In this document: in pieces, positions 8,746-17,557 of the stretch | Numbering within the stretch: position 1 is the first letter of the stretch | How the letters are laid out: every line of letters starts with the position of its first letter | Source of the DNA: Planctomycetota bacterium | Lineage (GTDB): Bacteria; Planctomycetota; JAJSAM01; JAJVHW01 | DNA length: 50,765 nucleotides | Reading direction: 5' to 3' | Assembly: GCA_021776825.1 (NCBI GenBank) | Contig: JAJFFG010000051.1 | Span: forward strand, 81,283-132,047 | The notes under the pieces: model-generated | Database searches by the model: none | Seen by the model: only the letters and a program-made list of their open reading frames with translations | Told to the model about the DNA's origin: nothing | Position numbers and translations under genes: made by a program

Positions 8746-9769
8746 CGGGCAGGTCCTCAACGACGATCGTCCCGCTCGCGATCTGCGCGGCGAGATCGGC
8801 AAGATGGGCCTCGTCATCCGCCGAGACGAGCGCACGGTTGTTCGCGTCGAGCGCCCAGCCAACGCCGCCCTCGGCGACACCGAGCGAGTGCATACCGCCG
8901 GCGAGGCGTCCCTCGACAAGATCACGGCAGGTCTCGAGCACCGCCACGTCGACCTTCTTGACCATCGAGGTCAGCACCGTGCCCGGGCGTTCGTGGTTCT
9001 GGTTGGCGTCCACGCCGATCGCGTAGATGCCGGCCTCCTTGGCGCCCATGATCACGCCGTTCCCGGTGCGACCGGCGGCCTGGTAGACGACATCCGCGCC
9101 CTCGCCAACCATCACGAGCGTCAGTTCCTTGCCGCGGTTCGGATCGGCGAAGCTGCCCGCCACCATGGACAGCACGGTGCCAGGCTCCTTGCCGAGCCTC
9201 CCGCGCTCCGCGTGAAACCCCTGCCGATAGCCGTGCTCGAACTTCATCAGCAGCGGCGCGTCCATGCCCTTGACGATCCCGATCACGCCGCTCTCGCTCT
9301 TCCGCGCCGCGAGCGCCCCGACGAGGTAGCTCCCCTCGTGCTCGCGGAACACGACGGACGCGATGTTCGGCTGATCGATGACCGAGTCGATGATCGCGAA
9401 CTGCGTGTCGGGGTACTTGGGCGCGACCTTCTCGAGCGCGGAGTGCATGAGGAAGCCGACCGCGAAGACGAGGTCGAAGCCCTGCTCGGCGTAGAACGCG
9501 AGGTAGCGCTCGTCCTCGCTCATGGCGGCCGGCTCGCCGTACGCGATGACCACTCCGAGTTCCTCTTCCGCGCGGAGCAGGCCCTCGTAGGCCATGTCGT
9601 TGAACGAGCGGTCCCCGAGCCCACCGACGGAGAGCACAACGGCCACGCGCTTCTTGCCGGGCTCGGGGGCCACAGCCTCGCCGGGACCACGCAACACAGC
9701 GCCGGCGACCAGAGCGGCCGACAGCGCCAGGATCACGGTCCGCGCACGCCGTCCTCGTCCGACTCCCAT
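8711..9769 (-). CDS. bmpA: BMP-family (nucleoside) ABC substrate-binding protein
   Basis: A 352-residue exported protein starting at the ATG at 9769 (MGVGRGRRARTVILALSAAL); longer starts would add an unlikely Pro/Ala-rich leader. The Bmp/PnrA family is recognised by SVGGLGDRSFNDMAYEGL near residue 48, HEGSYLVGALAA and the C-terminal IGVDANQNHERPGTVLTSMVKKVDVAV. Homologues capture purine nucleosides and pass them to the two permeases. Many family members are lipoproteins, but no lipobox cysteine follows the hydrophobic stretch here, so this one may be anchored by an uncleaved helix or free in the periplasm. It is first in its operon and divergent from deoC (158 bp between starts). Confidence 0.88.
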   Translation of the reverse strand: MGVGRGRRARTVILALSAALVAGAVLRGPGEAVAPEPGKKRVAVVLSVGGLGDRSFNDMAYEGLLRAEEELGVVIAYGEPAAMSEDERYLAFYAEQGFDLVFAVGFLMHSALEKVAPKYPDTQFAIIDSVIDQPNIASVVFREHEGSYLVGALAARKSESGVIGIVKGMDAPLLMKFEHGYRQGFHAERGRLGKEPGTVLSMVAGSFADPNRGKELTLVMVGEGADVVYQAAGRTGNGVIMGAKEAGIYAIGVDANQNHERPGTVLTSMVKKVDVAVLETCRDLVEGRLAGGMHSLGVAEGGVGWALDANNRALVSADDEAHLADLAAQIASGTIVVEDLPGSDERTPGSDE

Positions 9770-9927
9770 TGCCCGGGGAAGATACGCAGCGGCTGGGGGG
9801 GCGCGCGCGGGGAAAACCGCTCGCGACTCGGCCGGGACGACAGCCGGCGCGCCCACTCGTCGCGCGACACCCTCTCGGGCGGCGCTGGCTTCGTCGGAGC
9901 AGGCGGCGATACTCCCTCCTTCCCGCC

Positions 9928-10584
9928 ATGCAGCCGCACGAGCTCGCCCAGTTCACCGATCACGCCGTGCTCCGGCCCGACGCCTCGAGCCGCGACCTCG
10001 ATCGCGCCTGCGACGAGACCCTGCAGTTCCGGTTCCGCGGCATCTGCGTCCCGAGCGGCGCGGTCGGTCATGCGAAGCGGCGTCTGAAAGACACCGGCAT
10101 CAAGGTGTCGTCGACCGTCGGCTTCCCGCATGGCAACAGCGCGCCGGACGTCAAGGCCTGGGAGGCCACCCGCGCTGCCGCCATGGGCGCTGACGAGATC
10201 GATTACGTGGTCTCGATCGGCGCGCTGATGGACAACGACTTCCGGTTCATTCGCGAGGAGGCCGTCGCGATCATGCGCGGCACGCGCGGCAAGATCATCA
10301 AGGGCATCCTCGAGGTCGGCTACCTCAACGACGAGCAGAAGTGGGGTGCCGCCCAGGCCCTCTCCGACGCCGGCGTTCCGTACGTCAAGACGTGCACCGG
10401 ATTCGGCCCGGGCATGGCGACCGAGGACGACGTACGCCTCTTGGTCCGCGCCATCGCCGGCCGCGCGCTCGTCAAGGCCTCCGGCGGCATCCGCGAGCGC
10501 TGGCAAGCGATCCAGCTCCTATCCGCCGGCGCCGCCGTCATCGGCACGAGCCACGGCATCCGCATCTGCTCGCCGGAGGTGTAG
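9928..10584 (+). CDS. deoC: Deoxyribose-phosphate aldolase
   Basis: A 218-residue class I aldolase with the family's usual length. It splits 2-deoxyribose-5-phosphate into glyceraldehyde-3-phosphate and acetaldehyde. The Schiff-base lysine lies in YVKTCTGFGPGMAT and the second catalytic lysine in LVKASGGIRERWQA; the N-terminal TDHAVLRPDAS corresponds to the family's TxLKPDA region. ATG 9928 was chosen because the frame upstream runs into the divergent promoter region. Next to a nucleoside importer and a PNP in the same neighbourhood it completes a deoxynucleoside salvage route. Its stop is only 10 bp from the convergent HEAT lipoprotein gene. Confidence 0.93.
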   Translation: MQPHELAQFTDHAVLRPDASSRDLDRACDETLQFRFRGICVPSGAVGHAKRRLKDTGIKVSSTVGFPHGNSAPDVKAWEATRAAAMGADEIDYVVSIGALMDNDFRFIREEAVAIMRGTRGKIIKGILEVGYLNDEQKWGAAQALSDAGVPYVKTCTGFGPGMATEDDVRLLVRAIAGRALVKASGGIRERWQAIQLLSAGAAVIGTSHGIRICSPEV

Positions 10585-10594
10585 GCGCCGGCCG

Positions 10595-13500
10595 TCAGCG
10601 CTTGGTGCCGAGGGCGCGCAGGACCTCCGCTCCGTGCCCGTACGGATCGTGCGTCTCCGCGATCCAGCGGCGCAGTTCCGGGAGGGCGGGACGCGCGTCG
10701 GTTCCCAACAGCATCAGCGCGCGCAGCACGGCGGGCATCGATCCTTCGCCGGGGCGTGAGACCCGCGGCCCGGTTCGATCCAGCGCGCCACGCAGGAACG
10801 GGAGGACCGTCTCGGCGTCGTGCCCCGGACGCGCCAGAAGCTCGACGAGCGCGTCGAGCGGCCACGCACGGACGACTCCGAGGATCAGCTCGGTGTCACC
10901 GTCTGCGAGCGGGACAGACGCGAGCACCTCGACGACCTGCGACCAGTCGATCTCCTGCACCTCGTTGTGGGCGAAGAGCACCCCGCTCATCTTGTCGCTC
11001 TCGTACGGGAGCGGGCGCTCGGAGTCCCGCAGGACCGAGCGCATGACATCAGCAGCGTGCGCGACGTCACCGCCCAGTCGCCAGCGGCGGTGGGCCGCGT
11101 GCGCTCGATGCGGCGCCCACTCGTCGAGCTCGACGGACCGGAGTTCGGGGTCCAGCGCTCCAGCGCGCTTGCCGAGAGCTTCCACGAGGTCGAGCGCGGC
11201 CGCGCGCGTGCGCGGCGCGAGCAGCGCCTGGCGGACCGCATCCGTCGGGACGGCGCCCTGCCGCCACCTCTCGATGCGCACGAGTCCGCGCACCGCTGCG
11301 TTGCACACGGCGTCGTCAGCGTCCTCGGCGAGGGCCAGCAACAGCGGGAGAGCGACGTCCTCTCCGAGCCAGGGAAGCAGGCGAGCCGCTCCGCGGCGAC
11401 GGAGAGCGCCGCGCTCACCGCTCGCCGTCGTGGCCGCGACGATCGGGTCCTGCAACGCGCGGACGTCATCGGACGACAGGCTGTCCAGAGCCTCCGCGTC
11501 ACGCCCGACCAGCAGGACGAGGGGCTCGCGTCCGTCCGAGCCCAGAGCCAGAAGCCGCCGTGCGACGAGCCGGAGCGGTTCCCCGGTGAGAGCCATCGTC
11601 TCAGGATCCGCGTTCATCAGGATCAGCAGATCCGAGAGCTCGTCGCGCACATCGTCCTCCGACGCGGCGATCGCGCGCACGAGGTACGGCCGCAGCCCGA
11701 CGAGCGCGAAGCCACCGATCCGCAGCGCCTCCCTCACGCTGTACCTCCAGCCGTGCGGTCCGGGAGTCTCCGCCACGACGGGACGCAGGGCATTCTCGAG
11801 GGCCACCGATCCACCTTCGACTCGGAGGAGCAGGCGCATGGGCTCGCGGTGAAGGACTGCATCGGCGGCGAGGCGCGCCAGCGTCTCCTCCGCGAGCTCG
11901 GGCAGAGGGGAGGCACGGCGGCGCAGTGCGGAGATCGCCCTCGTGCGAACGTCCCACTCCGGGTCGTCGAGGGCGTGGACGACGACGGCGAGGACCTCGG
12001 CGTTGTCGAGCCCCCCGAAGGTCGCGAGTTGTCTGATCGCAATGGCCCGTACAGATCCGGCCGGATCGGCGGCGGCGTCAAAGAACGCCGCCATCGCCTC
12101 CGTTCGCCGTTCGCCGTCGGCGTCCAACTGCTTGAGCGCCAAGCGGCGGACCCACGGCGACGGGTCGTGCCGCCACGCCGTCAGGGCCTCGCGAACGGCG
12201 ACGTCGGGGTCCTCGATGCCTGCGAGCGCTTGGTAGGCGTCGCAGCGCGCATCCGGGTCCTCTGCGGAGGTGCTCTCGAGCGCGACGCGGACCGCGTCCT
12301 CGTCCGCTCCTCCTGTGGCGCCGATCAGGTACGCCGCGATCCTCGACCGCACGAGGGCGTCCTCTGCCTGGAGGAGCGCCCGGACGGCCGGCGGCACCGG
12401 CCGCGCTGGCTCGGTGTACAGGAGTAGAATGTGCCCGCGCGAGTGCGCAGCGAACGTCGGGTGGGACCTCGCAAGCGCCGCAACCAGCTGGCTCTCGACG
12501 CCGGCCTCAGCCTCCTCGAGGAGGATTGCCACGCTCTCCGCCGCGTCGAGGTCCAGCGTGGGGAGCAGCCCGATCAGGCGGAGGGCGAACGCGGGATCCC
12601 GCGCACGAGACGACAGTCCCGTCTCGACGTCGTAGCCGTCGCTGTCGCGGAGCAGGCTCCGCAGCAGTGCGTCGTCGACATCCTGCGGCGCGGTCTGCGC
12701 CAACACGGCGATGGCTGCCGCGCGTCGCACGCGCGGATCTGGATCGTCCCGCAGTTCGAGGAGCCGCTCGCGGCAAGAAGCGGCCGCGGACCCCCAGCCC
12801 GACAGGAGTTCGGCTGTGCGCTCGCGTCGCCCCGGCTCAGGGTCGTCGAGGAGTGCGAGCAGCCCGGGCAAGGCGTCGGGCGCCGCCGAGCCGACACGCT
12901 GGAGGACGTCAAGCACCTCGTCCGCCCACGTGTTGCGACCATCGACGTCCATCGCCACGAGCGACGATGCCAGTGCCGAGGCTGCGGGTGCGGCGCGACT
13001 GTTCAGGCTCTTGAGCGCGAGCACCGCGGAGAATGAGAACCCACAGTCCTCGTCAGGTAGGCGCCGCTCGAATATCTCCGCGAGCACGCATGCCGCGCGC
13101 TGGGACTGCGGATCGTGGAGACGGCCGAGCAGGTCGACGCCGAAGTGGGCCACGACGCTCTCGGGCGCGTCGGGGTCGGTGATGGGCGGCTCGTGCTCGG
13201 CCAGCCAGGCGAGCAGCGCGTCGCACACCGCATCCGCGTGGGGTCCGGTCGCCCAGACGGGCGCGAAGTGATCCAGCGTCCAGATGGTGCGCTGCGCCGT
13301 CTCGGCATCCGACGTCGCCAGAAGGTCGAGGAGCGGCGCGACCGCGTCGTCGCGAAAGTGTGGCAGGAAGAACCGCACCGCCTCGCATTGCTCCGACTCG
13401 AATCGCTCCGACTCGGCGAGTAGCGGAGTGAGTGCGACGGCCCCGCGGGCGCCGAGGACGAGCAGCTCCGCGCGGACCTCCTCGGAGTGCGGATCCGCGA

Positions 13501-13681
13501 CGAAACGAGCAACGAGCGCCGCGACCTCGACGTCGTCCGTCTCCTCCGTCGGCACCGAGACGTGCGCGCGCTCGGGCGGTGCGAGGGGCGCGACGGCGTC
13601 GGCCGCAGGCCCCTCCGATCCCGTCCCGGGTCCGCACGCCGCCAGTGCGATGACGAGCACAACAGCCGATCGGCGGACCAT
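10595..13681 (-). CDS. Large HEAT-repeat lipoprotein, 1028 aa
   Basis: The N-terminus VVLVIALAACGPG is a lipoprotein signal with the lipobox cysteine at residue 16, followed by a flexible Gly/Ala/Pro-rich linker. From about residue 50 to the end the protein is a continuous series of HEAT/PBS-lyase-type helical pairs; good examples are DDPDPRVRRAAAIAVLAQ and DDPEWDVRTRAISALRRR. No catalytic domain is visible. It is probably an envelope-anchored protein-interaction scaffold. It stands alone: convergent with deoC and about 40 bp upstream of nothing on its own strand except the end of the CPBP gene at 13720. Confidence 0.85.
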   Translation of the reverse strand: MVRRSAVVLVIALAACGPGTGSEGPAADAVAPLAPPERAHVSVPTEETDDVEVAALVARFVADPHSEEVRAELLVLGARGAVALTPLLAESERFESEQCEAVRFFLPHFRDDAVAPLLDLLATSDAETAQRTIWTLDHFAPVWATGPHADAVCDALLAWLAEHEPPITDPDAPESVVAHFGVDLLGRLHDPQSQRAACVLAEIFERRLPDEDCGFSFSAVLALKSLNSRAAPAASALASSLVAMDVDGRNTWADEVLDVLQRVGSAAPDALPGLLALLDDPEPGRRERTAELLSGWGSAAASCRERLLELRDDPDPRVRRAAAIAVLAQTAPQDVDDALLRSLLRDSDGYDVETGLSSRARDPAFALRLIGLLPTLDLDAAESVAILLEEAEAGVESQLVAALARSHPTFAAHSRGHILLLYTEPARPVPPAVRALLQAEDALVRSRIAAYLIGATGGADEDAVRVALESTSAEDPDARCDAYQALAGIEDPDVAVREALTAWRHDPSPWVRRLALKQLDADGERRTEAMAAFFDAAADPAGSVRAIAIRQLATFGGLDNAEVLAVVVHALDDPEWDVRTRAISALRRRASPLPELAEETLARLAADAVLHREPMRLLLRVEGGSVALENALRPVVAETPGPHGWRYSVREALRIGGFALVGLRPYLVRAIAASEDDVRDELSDLLILMNADPETMALTGEPLRLVARRLLALGSDGREPLVLLVGRDAEALDSLSSDDVRALQDPIVAATTASGERGALRRRGAARLLPWLGEDVALPLLLALAEDADDAVCNAAVRGLVRIERWRQGAVPTDAVRQALLAPRTRAAALDLVEALGKRAGALDPELRSVELDEWAPHRAHAAHRRWRLGGDVAHAADVMRSVLRDSERPLPYESDKMSGVLFAHNEVQEIDWSQVVEVLASVPLADGDTELILGVVRAWPLDALVELLARPGHDAETVLPFLRGALDRTGPRVSRPGEGSMPAVLRALMLLGTDARPALPELRRWIAETHDPYGHGAEVLRALGTKR

Positions 13682-13719
13682 CTCCGCAGTCTACGCGGAG
13701 CCCGCACAGGGCGTCGGCG

Positions 13720-14487
13720 CTAGGCCGTCAGGGCCATCGAGGTGTTGATGGCGTTGAAGACGGCGTGGCAGACGATCGAGGTGCGGAGCGAGCCGGTCCG
13801 CACGTAGAGGACACCGAGGATCCAGCCAACGACGCTCAGTGGGATCGCCAACGGCCAACTCCGCGGATCCGACCACACGTGAATGAAGGCGAAGATCACG
13901 GCGCTCACGAGAAGCGCCCGGCGCAACGGCATCTGCTTGGCGAGGGCGGGCAGCAGGATGCCGCGGAACACGACCTCCTCGGCGAACGGTGCGGCCGTCA
14001 CGGCACACACCGCCAGGACGACAGCGTCCAGCGAGAACCCGTCGCTCATCGCGCCGATGACGTCCTGCGTCGGCCACGACACGTCGAACACGCGGTACAC
14101 GCCGTTGAGGCAGAGGCTCGTCAGCGACACGAGCAGGAACGCCGCGAACGCCGCCCGGACGCCGATGCGCGTGAGCTCGCGGGCCGAGAGCGCAGGCGTC
14201 AGCGTTCGAGCGCGCGCCGCGCGGAGCACGGCGAAGGCCACCGCGACGTGCGCCAACTGCCCGGCGAGAACCATCCCCGCGAAGGGCCAGTCGCGCGCGA
14301 TCACACCAGCTACGGCCGTCAGGAGGACCCACAGGACGAGGGCCACAACGAGCGCTGGTTGCGTGTTGGACAGTCCCCCCGCGGGGGCTGGACCGTATTC
14401 GGAGAGGCCGGCACGCCGCCCCCGGCGCACCTGAACGAGAACGATCAGTCCGAGCAGTCCCGCGGCGAGCGCAATCGCGAGCGCCAC
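13720..14487 (-). CDS. CPBP-family intramembrane metalloprotease (Abi/Rce1-like)
   Basis: About 255 residues with 6-8 hydrophobic helices. The three CPBP motifs are present: FAEEVVFRGILLP (EExxxR), FAFIHVW (the histidine) and CHAVFNAIN (HxxxN). The family cleaves within the membrane or, in some cases, handles prenylated or bacteriocin-related substrates; the substrate here is unknown. The frame is open back to 14694, but that part overlaps thiG, so the GTG at 14487 (VALAIALAAG), 10 bp after the thiG stop, was taken. It looks co-transcribed with thiS and thiG, but a thiamine role is not implied. Confidence 0.85.
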   Translation of the reverse strand: MALAIALAAGLLGLIVLVQVRRGRRAGLSEYGPAPAGGLSNTQPALVVALVLWVLLTAVAGVIARDWPFAGMVLAGQLAHVAVAFAVLRAARARTLTPALSARELTRIGVRAAFAAFLLVSLTSLCLNGVYRVFDVSWPTQDVIGAMSDGFSLDAVVLAVCAVTAAPFAEEVVFRGILLPALAKQMPLRRALLVSAVIFAFIHVWSDPRSWPLAIPLSVVGWILGVLYVRTGSLRTSIVCHAVFNAINTSMALTA

Positions 14488-14497
14488 GACGCGTCCG

Positions 14498-15259
14498 TTA
14501 GCGAACCACGCCGTCGATCGGCGAGGACGGTGCGCCCTCCGGCAGGACCTCTGCCCGCCCTGCGAGGTAGCCGGCGCGGCCGGCGTCGCAGGCCAGCCGC
14601 ATGCCGTTGGCCATCGCGATCGGGTCGTTGGCCTTTGCAATGGCGGTGTTGACGATGACTCCGTCGGCACCAAGCTCCATCGCCTGCGCCACATGCGACG
14701 GCAGACCGAGTCCGGCGTCCACGAGCACGGGCACCTCCGCGCGCTCGACGATCATGCGGATGTGGTGCGGATTGTGGATGCCCATCCCGGACCCGATCGC
14801 GGAGCCGAGCGGCATGATCGCCGCCGCGCCGCGCTCCTCGAGGCGCTTCGCCAGCACGGGGTCGTCGCCGCAATAGACCATCACGGTGAAGCCCTCAGCG
14901 ACGGCGATCTCGAGCGCCTTCACGGTCTCGAGCGGCTCGGGCAGCAGCGTCGCCTGGTCGTACAGGACCTCGAGCTTCAGGAGGTCGGTGTCGAGCAGTT
15001 CGCGCGCCAGGCGCGCGGTCCGCATCGTCTCCTCGGCGTCGAAGCAGCCCGCGGTGTTCGGGAGGATCGTGTACGGCTTCAAGTGGTCGTAGAGGTTGGG
15101 ACCGTCGCCATCGAGCTTCACGCGGCGGACGGCCACGGTCACCAGCGCGGTCCCCGACGCCACGAGCGCCTCGTCCATCGTCGCGAACGTGTCGTACTTC
15201 CCGGTGCCGAGCACCAGACGCGAACCGAACTCGTACTTGCCGACCTTCAGACTGCTCAT
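14498..15259 (-). CDS. thiG: Thiazole synthase ThiG
   Basis: A 253-residue TIM-barrel enzyme that builds the thiamine thiazole phosphate from deoxyxylulose-5-phosphate, the ThiS thiocarboxylate and iminoglycine (made by ThiO). Motifs include RLVLGTGKYDTF near the start, LPNTAGCFDAEETMRTARLA, the lysine-bearing LLKLEVLYDQATLLPEP, MPLGSAIGSGMGI (phosphate binding) and VLVDAGLGLPSHVAQAMELG. ATG 15259 gives the family's normal N-terminus (MSSLKVGKYEF). It starts 4 nt after the thiS stop. Confidence 0.95.
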   Translation of the reverse strand: MSSLKVGKYEFGSRLVLGTGKYDTFATMDEALVASGTALVTVAVRRVKLDGDGPNLYDHLKPYTILPNTAGCFDAEETMRTARLARELLDTDLLKLEVLYDQATLLPEPLETVKALEIAVAEGFTVMVYCGDDPVLAKRLEERGAAAIMPLGSAIGSGMGIHNPHHIRMIVERAEVPVLVDAGLGLPSHVAQAMELGADGVIVNTAIAKANDPIAMANGMRLACDAGRAGYLAGRAEVLPEGAPSSPIDGVVR

Positions 15260-15263
15260 CGGA

Positions 15264-15464
15264 CTACCCGCCTCCGACCATCGTGACGATCTCGATGCGG
15301 TCGCCCTCGGCGAGCCGCGTGTCCTCGTGCGTCGCGCGCGGGACGATCTCGCGGTTGCGCTCGACGGCGACAAAGCGACGTGGCAGATCGAGTGCGTCGA
15401 GCAGACCAGCGACCGTCAGGCCGTCGTCGACCTCACGCTCGTCGCCATTGACGACCACGGTCAC
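15264..15464 (-). CDS. thiS: Sulfur carrier protein ThiS
   Basis: A 66-residue ubiquitin-like protein ending in MVGGG, with the terminal Gly-Gly needed for adenylation and thiocarboxylate formation. The beta-grasp pattern is clear (VVVNGDERE, then [14 protein letters not shown]). The GTG at 15464 overlaps the TGA of the upstream HPS/RraA gene (GTGA) and gives exactly the standard length. It supplies sulfur to ThiG, encoded immediately downstream. Confidence 0.93.
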   Translation of the reverse strand: MTVVVNGDEREVDDGLTVAGLLDALDLPRRFVAVERNREIVPRATHEDTRLAEGDRIEIVTMVGGG

Positions 15465-16759
15465 TGCTTCTCCCACTTGTAGAGCTCGATCACGTCGCCG
15501 AGCGACTTCCCGAGGTCCACGATCTCGCGCCGCACGCGGTTCTCCTTCTCGAGGCAGTCCTGCGCGCGGTTCGCCATCTCGACCGCCTGCTCCTTCGGCA
15601 GCACGATCACGCCGTCGTCGTCGGCCACGATCCAGTCGCCGGGGCGAATCTGGAAGCCGCCGATGCGCAGCGTCACCTGTTCCTCGCCGAAGCCCTTCGG
15701 CTCGCCGGCGTGCGGGACGATGTGCGTCGCCCACGCCGGGAAGCCCATCGCCCGGATCTCCGGCGTGTCGCGGATGGCGCCATGAATGACGACGCCGGCG
15801 ATGCCCTTCTGCTGCGCGCTGTGAGTCGCGAGCTCGCCCCACAGCGCGGGCGGGACGCCTCCGCTGTCGATCACGAGCACGCTGCCCGCGGGGGCGTGGT
15901 CGATGGCCTCGACCGGCTTCGCCCAGTCGCCGGGCGCCGAGCGCACGGTGTAGACCGGCCCGACCGCCTTCGCGCCCGGAACGATCGGCTGCAGCCCCGG
16001 CAGCGGCGGGCGGCGGTGGAAGCCGTCGGAGACGTTCGGCACGCTGACGCGGCCGAGGATTTCGCGCAGCCCTTCGTCGTCGCCACGGCGCTTGAACAGG
16101 TCCGTCGCGACGCCCTCGCCGGAGGTCATCGCCTGGAGCACGTCCTTCGTCGCCTGGACGGCGTCCTCGGACTTGTTGATGAACCCCCCGACGATCAGGA
16201 TCGATGCGCCCGCCGCCACGGCCTCCGGTGCCGACTCGCTGTGCAACCCGCCCGCGCACGCGACCGGGATCGACACCGCCGCGGCGACCTTGCGCAGCAT
16301 GTCGAACGGGTCGCCGCCGGACATCTGGTCGTCGATCGGACAGTGCACGCCGACGTAGTCCGCGCCCCACGCCTCGGCCTGCTTCGCGCGCGCGGCGGGA
16401 TCGGGGTGCCCGAGCAGGTCCACGTACACCTGGCAGCCGTAGTTCTGCCCGGCCTCGATGCACTCCTGGATCGTGTGGTCCGACGCCACGCCGAGCACGG
16501 TCACGATGCTGGCCCCGGCCTTGGCGGCGATCTCGACCTCGGCCCGGCCCGCGTCCATCGTCTTGGCGTCGCAGACGATCGGGTGCCGCGGGAACTCCTT
16601 CCGCAGCGCCCGCACGATGTCGAGCCCCTCGGACTTCAGAAGAGGCGTGCCGACCTCGACGATGTGGGCCCCGCCCTCCACCGCTTGTCTCGCGCAGCGC
16701 AGCGCGCGGCTCGCATTGACGAAGTCCAAGGCCACTTGCAGACGAAGGGTGTCGCTCAT
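15461..16759 (-). CDS. Hexulose-6-phosphate synthase / RraA-like fusion protein
   Basis: A 432-residue two-domain protein. Residues 1 to about 210 are an orotidine-decarboxylase-superfamily barrel of the HPS/KGPDC type ([35 protein letters not shown] with the DxKxxD motif; GVHCPIDDQ). Residues about 225-420 are an RraA/HMG-aldolase-like domain ([46 protein letters not shown]). HPS condenses formaldehyde with ribulose-5-phosphate or runs in reverse to make pentose phosphate; the role of the RraA part in such fusions is unclear. ATG 16759 gives [13 protein letters not shown]. It overlaps thiS by 4 bp. No phi/PHI isomerase gene is seen nearby. Confidence 0.85.
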   Translation of the reverse strand: MSDTLRLQVALDFVNASRALRCARQAVEGGAHIVEVGTPLLKSEGLDIVRALRKEFPRHPIVCDAKTMDAGRAEVEIAAKAGASIVTVLGVASDHTIQECIEAGQNYGCQVYVDLLGHPDPAARAKQAEAWGADYVGVHCPIDDQMSGGDPFDMLRKVAAAVSIPVACAGGLHSESAPEAVAAGASILIVGGFINKSEDAVQATKDVLQAMTSGEGVATDLFKRRGDDEGLREILGRVSVPNVSDGFHRRPPLPGLQPIVPGAKAVGPVYTVRSAPGDWAKPVEAIDHAPAGSVLVIDSGGVPPALWGELATHSAQQKGIAGVVIHGAIRDTPEIRAMGFPAWATHIVPHAGEPKGFGEEQVTLRIGGFQIRPGDWIVADDDGVIVLPKEQAVEMANRAQDCLEKENRVRREIVDLGKSLGDVIELYKWEKQ

Positions 16760-16844
16760 CGGCGTCACGGTAGCGCGTGGAACGGCGACGCCGCACCGTT
16801 TGTGGGTCGGGAGCCAGTAGATGGTCACGTCCGCGCCGGGGACC

Positions 16845-16881
16845 TAGTAACGCCTTGCGATAATATCTCCTCGCGTTACTA
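16845..16881. promoter_or_regulatory. Palindromic operator of higBA
   Basis: Perfect 9-bp inverted repeats TAGTAACGC (16845-16853) and GCGTTACTA (16873-16881) flank a 19-bp spacer that contains GATAATAT, a good -10-like hexamer. The second arm ends 7 bp before the higB GTG. Position and symmetry fit autorepression by the HigA antitoxin, which normally binds palindromes over the promoter; binding is inferred. Confidence 0.7.
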
Positions 16882-16888
16882 TTGAGCG

Positions 16889-17170
16889 GTGATCCGGAGC
16901 TTTCGCTGTCGTCACACAGAGCGGGTGTTCCGCAGGGAGCGTCCTCGTCGCATTCCGGCACCGATCCACCAACGGGCGTATCGGAAGCTAGCGATGCTCC
17001 ACGCGGCTACTGCGTTGGACGATCTGCACATCCCGCCGGGGAACCGGCTGGAGGCGCTGCGCGGAGACCGAAGCGGACAGCACAGCATCCGGATCAATCA
17101 GCAGTGGCGCATCTGCTTCGTCTGGAGCGGCGGCGCCGCCGAGGCGGTCGAGATCGTCGACTACCACTAG
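16889..17170 (+). CDS. higB: HigB-like toxin (RelE/ParE superfamily)
   Basis: A 93-residue basic protein of the plasmid-maintenance killer/HigB family: [20 protein letters not shown], then [20 protein letters not shown] and [20 protein letters not shown]. Family members are ribosome-dependent mRNA interferases that inhibit translation. The GTG at 16889 directly follows the palindromic operator, so the leader is very short. Toxin-before-antitoxin order is typical of higBA. The antitoxin gene follows immediately. Confidence 0.92.
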   Translation: MIRSFRCRHTERVFRRERPRRIPAPIHQRAYRKLAMLHAATALDDLHIPPGNRLEALRGDRSGQHSIRINQQWRICFVWSGGAAEAVEIVDYH

Positions 17171-17180
17171 GAGCATGGAC

Positions 17181-17477
17181 ATGACACAGAGACTCGCACC
17201 GGTGCATCCCGGCGAGGTGCTCCTCGAGGAGTTCCTCGGGCCGCTTGAGATCAGTCAGTACCGCGTGGCCAAGGACACCGGCGTGTCGGCTCGGCGCATC
17301 AACGAGATCGTGCACGGTCGGCGGGCTGTGACGGCCGACACGGCACTGCGTCTGGCGATGTTCTTCGGCACCACGCCGGAGTTCTGGCTCAACCTGCAGT
17401 CACTCTTCGACCTGGAGACGCTGCGCGACCGGTCGGGCGCGGCGATCGCAGCGGCGGTCACGCCGCTCGCGCGGTAA
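17181..17477 (+). CDS. higA: HigA-like antitoxin (XRE-type HTH)
   Basis: About 98 residues with an N-terminal helix-turn-helix (ISQYRVAKDTGVSARRINEI) and the HigA hallmark TTPEFWLNLQSLFDL. It neutralises HigB and probably represses the operon through the palindrome upstream of higB. Two in-frame ATGs exist at 17175 and 17181. AGGAG at 17169-17173 overlaps the higB stop and is correctly spaced (7 nt) only for 17181, so that start was chosen. Confidence 0.92.
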   Translation: MTQRLAPVHPGEVLLEEFLGPLEISQYRVAKDTGVSARRINEIVHGRRAVTADTALRLAMFFGTTPEFWLNLQSLFDLETLRDRSGAAIAAAVTPLAR

Positions 17478-17557
17478 AGCTCCGCATGGCGGACCGGCGC
17501 TCGAAGCGCTGAGGCCCGGGCCGACCACCGGGCGCCGGTGCGATCCGCGTCGAGCGA

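Noticed and set aside
7344..9026. 560-codon plus-strand frame over the ABC ATPase
   Set aside because: Antisense shadow; Walker and signature motifs are on the minus strand.
16760..16844. TPP riboswitch upstream of the operon containing thiS and thiG
   Set aside because: The conserved CUGAGA and the downstream thi-box core were not found in the leader of the HPS/RraA gene.
17478..17557. Intrinsic terminator after higA
   Set aside because: Only weak, overlapping GC inverted repeats without a T-tract; not specific enough.
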